A DNA stretch of 64,000 bases from G965262015 sp965262015 (GTDB lineage Bacteria > Spirochaetota > Leptospiria > Turneriellales > CBDBES01): NCBI GenBank assembly GCA_965262015.1, contig OZ253494.1, forward strand, positions 1,240,001 to 1,304,000. Reading direction: 5' to 3'. A program made the translations under genes and the position numbers. How positions within the stretch are numbered: position 1 is the stretch's first letter; each line of letters opens with the position of its first letter. Below, in pieces: positions 61,680 to 64,000 of the stretch. The notes beneath the pieces are model-generated. The model did no database searches, was not told where the DNA came from, and saw nothing but the letters and a program-made list of their open reading frames with translations.

Positions 61680-63110
61680 ATGAAAATATATTATTTAAAG
61701 TGTAAGTGTGCAAAGGCATTACTATTAGGCTTGTTGAGTTTACTTGTGTTACAATGTAAACAACAACTAGATGTACCAGATACATATTCCTATACAAGTC
61801 GGTTTGACAGTACAAAAAGCAGTGTAAATTACGCTAGCCAAACTTTCCGGCATGTTTTAATACAGGAACTTAAGTCTAATATAGGTAAATTATCTGTGGA
61901 AAATACAGCGTTGACTGCTGAGAAAGTAAAAGCAGAACTTACTAAGTATTATGAGTTTGATTCAACAAACAATGGTACGGACAATCTGACAATTACTTCT
62001 GAACCATCACCTAAACAAAAAATGTTCAATGATTTAAAATCTGATGCCCCCAATTTAAAGAAAAAAATTGCGGGTAATGATAAAATTGGTCAACACAAGG
62101 ATTGGTCAAAAGATTTTATAGGTTGGAAAGATGGGAGCAAGGTAATTTCTCCAGACGATTTAATTCAGTTATGGTTTACTGAATTAGCAGATCTTATGGC
62201 AAGTCGTTCAACAAGTCCTGAAAATGAGCCAGGTACTAAGACAGGTGTTGAAAATCCAATAACCAAACCTTATGTATCTGCGGAAGGGTTAGACTATCAA
62301 CAATTAATCCAAAAATTTCTTGGTGTGGCCATTGCTTGGTCCCAGGGAGCTGATGATTATTTAGATAATGATACACCTGAAAAAGGTTTAAAGGCAGATA
62401 ATAGTGAAGCTGTTGAGGGTAAATTGTATACCGAGCTAGAGCATAATTGGGATGAAGCCTTTGGATATTTTGGTTCTGCTCATGATTATGGTAGCTATAC
62501 AGACGAGGATATTAAAAAGAAGGTTACAAAGGATACTGATGAAGATAGTACCATTAATTTATTGAGTGAATATAATTTTGGACATTCAACTAATTCAGCT
62601 AAGCGTGATTTCGGTGTAGCAAAACTAAGCCCAACAGATTTTACGAGAGATATATTTCTAGCTTTTCGTCAAGGACGTAGTTTAATTTCTTCGAACGAAG
62701 GAGATTTAAATGAAACTGATTTAGCAAAGTTGATTGAATATAGAAATACAATTCTACAAGTATGGGAAAAAACCATTGCTTCGACCGTAGTTCACTATAT
62801 TAATGAAGTTTTGCAAGATATGGTTAAATTTGGTGATGAGACGTATGGCTTTTTAGATCATGCTAAACATTGGTCAGAATTAAAAGGATTTTCTCTAGGA
62901 TTGCAATTTAATCGGCTTTCTCCTCTTACCAAAGAAAATTTTGTTAAATTGCATGAACATATTGGTCAAAAACCCGTTTTATCTACTGGGTCAGACTTAG
63001 AAAAAAGCAATTACAAAAAAGCCTTACTTGAGGCCAGAAATATCTTAAAAACTGCTTACCAATTTAACGATAAAAATATTGGTGATGAAAAAGGTGCAGG
63101 TGGATGGTAA
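61680..63110 (+). CDS. iron-regulated DUF4856 lipoprotein
   Basis: 476 residues. Signal peptide with lipobox LVLQC (Cys about 27). The mature part follows DUF4856: YTSRFDSTKSSVNYASQTFR (family YxFxxxGxSSVxYxGQxxR), GLDYQQLIQKFLGVAI, ELEHNWDEAFGYFGSAHDYG, STNSAKRDFGVAKLS and FLAFRQGRSLI. In other bacteria DUF4856 genes lie next to imelysin-type and TonB-receptor genes in iron-uptake clusters; here the gene stands alone but has a perfect Fur box. Ribosome-binding site AAGGAGG nine bases before the ATG. Flanked by inverted dispersed repeats, so the gene may have arrived by transfer. Exact role in iron handling unknown. Confidence 0.87.
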   Translation: MKIYYLKCKCAKALLLGLLSLLVLQCKQQLDVPDTYSYTSRFDSTKSSVNYASQTFRHVLIQELKSNIGKLSVENTALTAEKVKAELTKYYEFDSTNNGTDNLTITSEPSPKQKMFNDLKSDAPNLKKKIAGNDKIGQHKDWSKDFIGWKDGSKVISPDDLIQLWFTELADLMASRSTSPENEPGTKTGVENPITKPYVSAEGLDYQQLIQKFLGVAIAWSQGADDYLDNDTPEKGLKADNSEAVEGKLYTELEHNWDEAFGYFGSAHDYGSYTDEDIKKKVTKDTDEDSTINLLSEYNFGHSTNSAKRDFGVAKLSPTDFTRDIFLAFRQGRSLISSNEGDLNETDLAKLIEYRNTILQVWEKTIASTVVHYINEVLQDMVKFGDETYGFLDHAKHWSELKGFSLGLQFNRLSPLTKENFVKLHEHIGQKPVLSTGSDLEKSNYKKALLEARNILKTAYQFNDKNIGDEKGAGGW

Positions 63111-63165
63111 TTATTAAAGAGTCTGTATCTTTAATTTTGAAGTGCAAAATTTAGTTTAAAAAACA

Positions 63166-63233
63166 AGCTCATTATTTACTCCATAAGTAATTTAATACCT
63201 ATAAGAGGCACAAATAATGAGCTATATATTTTT
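63166..63233 (+). terminator. long-loop hairpin and T-run after the DUF4856 gene
   Basis: AGCTCATTATTT (63166-63177) pairs with AAATAATGAGCT (63212-63223) across a 34-base loop, followed by ATATATTTTTCT. The stem and trailing T-run fit a rho-independent terminator about 55 bases after the stop, though the loop is long. A second hairpin (AACATGAT/ATCATGTT, 63236-63258) follows. Confidence 0.5.
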
Positions 63234-63368
63234 CTAACATGATATTTATGATCATGTTAATGGGTATTATCTTACTGATTTATTACATAATTCTTACCAA
63301 AAGCCCCTCCCTTTCCCCTTGAGCTACAATAAGCGGTGACTATGTATTTTGTTGCACTAAACTATTGC

Positions 63369-63452
63369 ATCGATACCACACGCCCTACAACTGGAACACC
63401 CATTCCCATTCCCATTCCAAACTATGGTACCCTTATTTCTGGGAGAAGATAG
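63369..63452 (+). pseudogene. remnant of a GLUG-lipoprotein 3' end
   Basis: The reading frame codes TTRPTTGTPIPIPIPNYG and then LISGRR with a TAG, closely matching the last residues of the GLUG lipoprotein at 16.4 kb (TPRPTTGISIPNCGDLISGQR, stop). The DNA similarity continues past the stop into the same palindromic element. No GLUG repeats or start remain, so only the 3' tail of a second family member survives, possibly extending upstream to about 63340. Confidence 0.75.
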
Positions 63453-63459
63453 GTAAGGC

Positions 63460-63488
63460 AGTAGGTGGTGAAAGAATTACCACCTACT
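63460..63488. repeat. palindromic element, copy 3
   Basis: AGTAGGTGGT (63460-63469) pairs perfectly with ACCACCTACT (63479-63488) around a 9-base loop. It has the same core and the same preceding GATAGGTA-GGC sequence as the copy after the GLUG gene, and here lies just after the GLUG remnant. Confidence 0.85.
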
Positions 63489-63555
63489 ACACGAGTCAGT
63501 CTTTTACGAATGTATCTGCAGGTATGCAGGTATAGAAAGTCAGGCATCGTAGCTA

Positions 63556-63617
63556 AGCGAAATAGACTTAGGTTAGCTATTATTTATAAAAATTAAATTA
63601 GAACTTGTATCTTTTTT
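63556..63617 (+). repeat. dispersed repeat copy C (plus orientation)
   Basis: About 62 bases aligning with the reverse complement of 61486-61542; see that entry. Together they form imperfect inverted repeats about 2 kb apart. Confidence 0.75.
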
Positions 63618-63798
63618 AACTGTGTTAGCTCATGCAACCAATGCAGTTGTTCACATTAATTGGCCCTGTAGCAATACCTCTAATCAACATAGCTTACGAA
63701 CACTTAAACTGTCCAGAATTGAGTTTAACTTTCTACAGAGTATCACTTGTAAATAGAAAATAGATTTACAAGTAAATAAAAATAGATAAGTTTGTCGT
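63618..63798. other. AT-rich leader region of yebC
   Basis: The rest of the 63111-63798 gap, after the remnant and repeats. AT-rich, no gene seen; it should contain the yebC promoter. Confidence 0.35.
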
Positions 63799-64000
63799 AT
63801 GTCAGGTCATTCAAAATGGGCAAATATCAAGCACCGGAAACAAGCAGTTGATGCAAAACGTGGCAAGGTATTTAATAAATTGGTTAAAGAGATAACTGTT
63901 GCTGTTAAAAATGGGGGATCTGACGAAGCAGTTAATCCTAGGTTAAAAGTAGCTTTGCTACGTGCTAGACAGGCTAACATGGGGCGAGAGATTATTGAGC
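63799..64000 (+). CDS. yebC: YebC/PmpR family protein, N-terminal part
   Basis: Frame from ATG at 63799 runs off the window. The visible 67 residues start MSGHSKWANIKHRKQAVDAK and continue RGKVFNKLVKEITVAV and NPRLKVALLRARQANM, the conserved N-terminal domain of YebC. These proteins act in the cytoplasm as transcriptional regulators and, in recent work, as ribosome-associated translation factors. The MSGHSKW start is the common bacterial form. Confidence 0.95.
   Translation, partial: MSGHSKWANIKHRKQAVDAKRGKVFNKLVKEITVAVKNGGSDEAVNPRLKVALLRARQANMGREIIE

Overview
The window is about 64 kb of AT-rich, gene-dense DNA from a Gram-negative (diderm) bacterium. Evidence for an outer membrane includes several predicted beta-barrel proteins, an OmpA-type peptidoglycan-binding protein, many lipoproteins with typical lipoboxes, and part of a type II secretion system. 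The lineage is not certain. The LytR-CpsA-Psr protein, UPF0164/PorV-like barrels, a GspK-L-M-N set, a YebC that starts MSGHSKW, and an Asp-type MurA suggest a spirochaete, perhaps Leptospira-like. A GldC homologue, a DUF4856 lipoprotein and a short sigma factor whose region 2 resembles Bacteroidetes RpoD point towards the FCB group. I lean to Spirochaetota with modest confidence. No rRNA, tRNA, CRISPR array or complete insertion sequence was seen.

Layout. 1-7.1 kb: LCP protein (partial), valS, a DUF2061-APS kinase fusion, a divergent canonical cysC, coaB, a nucleosidase-like gene and fbaB. 7.4-11.9 kb: a lipoprotein region with a large NHL-repeat lipoprotein split by one in-frame TAA, followed by a beta-helix lipoprotein. 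11.9-15.8 kb: a tetrapyrrole operon (CcsA/HemX-like, hemA, hemC) convergent with cysQ. 16-18.8 kb: repeat-rich segment with palindromes, a GLUG-repeat lipoprotein carrying an 11-base poly-C tract, and an orphan DNA methyltransferase. 18.8-28.8 kb: trpC, sufS, aroA, an outer-membrane barrel, murD, an esterase, an aminotransferase and xerC. 28.8-40.2 kb: a long minus-strand block (topA, a CXXCH membrane protein, a sigma factor, lysS, ruvB, acpS, cdaR, cdaA, folP, two envelope proteins). 40.4-43.4 kb: dapA-dapB-murA. 43.4-48.8 kb: a receiver protein, a barrel and an OmpA/FlgD-like giant, then a novel membrane gene. 49.3-58.2 kb: gspN-M-L-K with an unknown gene, a class IV aminotransferase, a double cNMP-binding protein, a COG1031-type radical SAM enzyme and a bifunctional nuclease. 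58.5-64 kb: miaB, capA-like, gldC, then an accessory island with a Fur-controlled DUF4856 lipoprotein between inverted repeats, a GLUG-gene remnant, and the start of yebC.

How the genes connect. Peptidoglycan and lysine precursors are covered by dapA, dapB, murA and murD. c-di-AMP synthesis and its regulator (cdaA, cdaR) sit with acpS and folP. hemA and hemC, the cytochrome c assembly-like protein and a CXXCH protein fit a respiring organism that makes haem. cysC and cysQ bracket PAPS/PAP metabolism. The accessory regions (7.4-11.9, 16-17.9 and 61.3-63.7 kb) are built from surface lipoproteins with internal repeats, a homopolymer tract, a broken gene and dispersed palindromes. They look like the variable, host- or environment-facing part of this genome.
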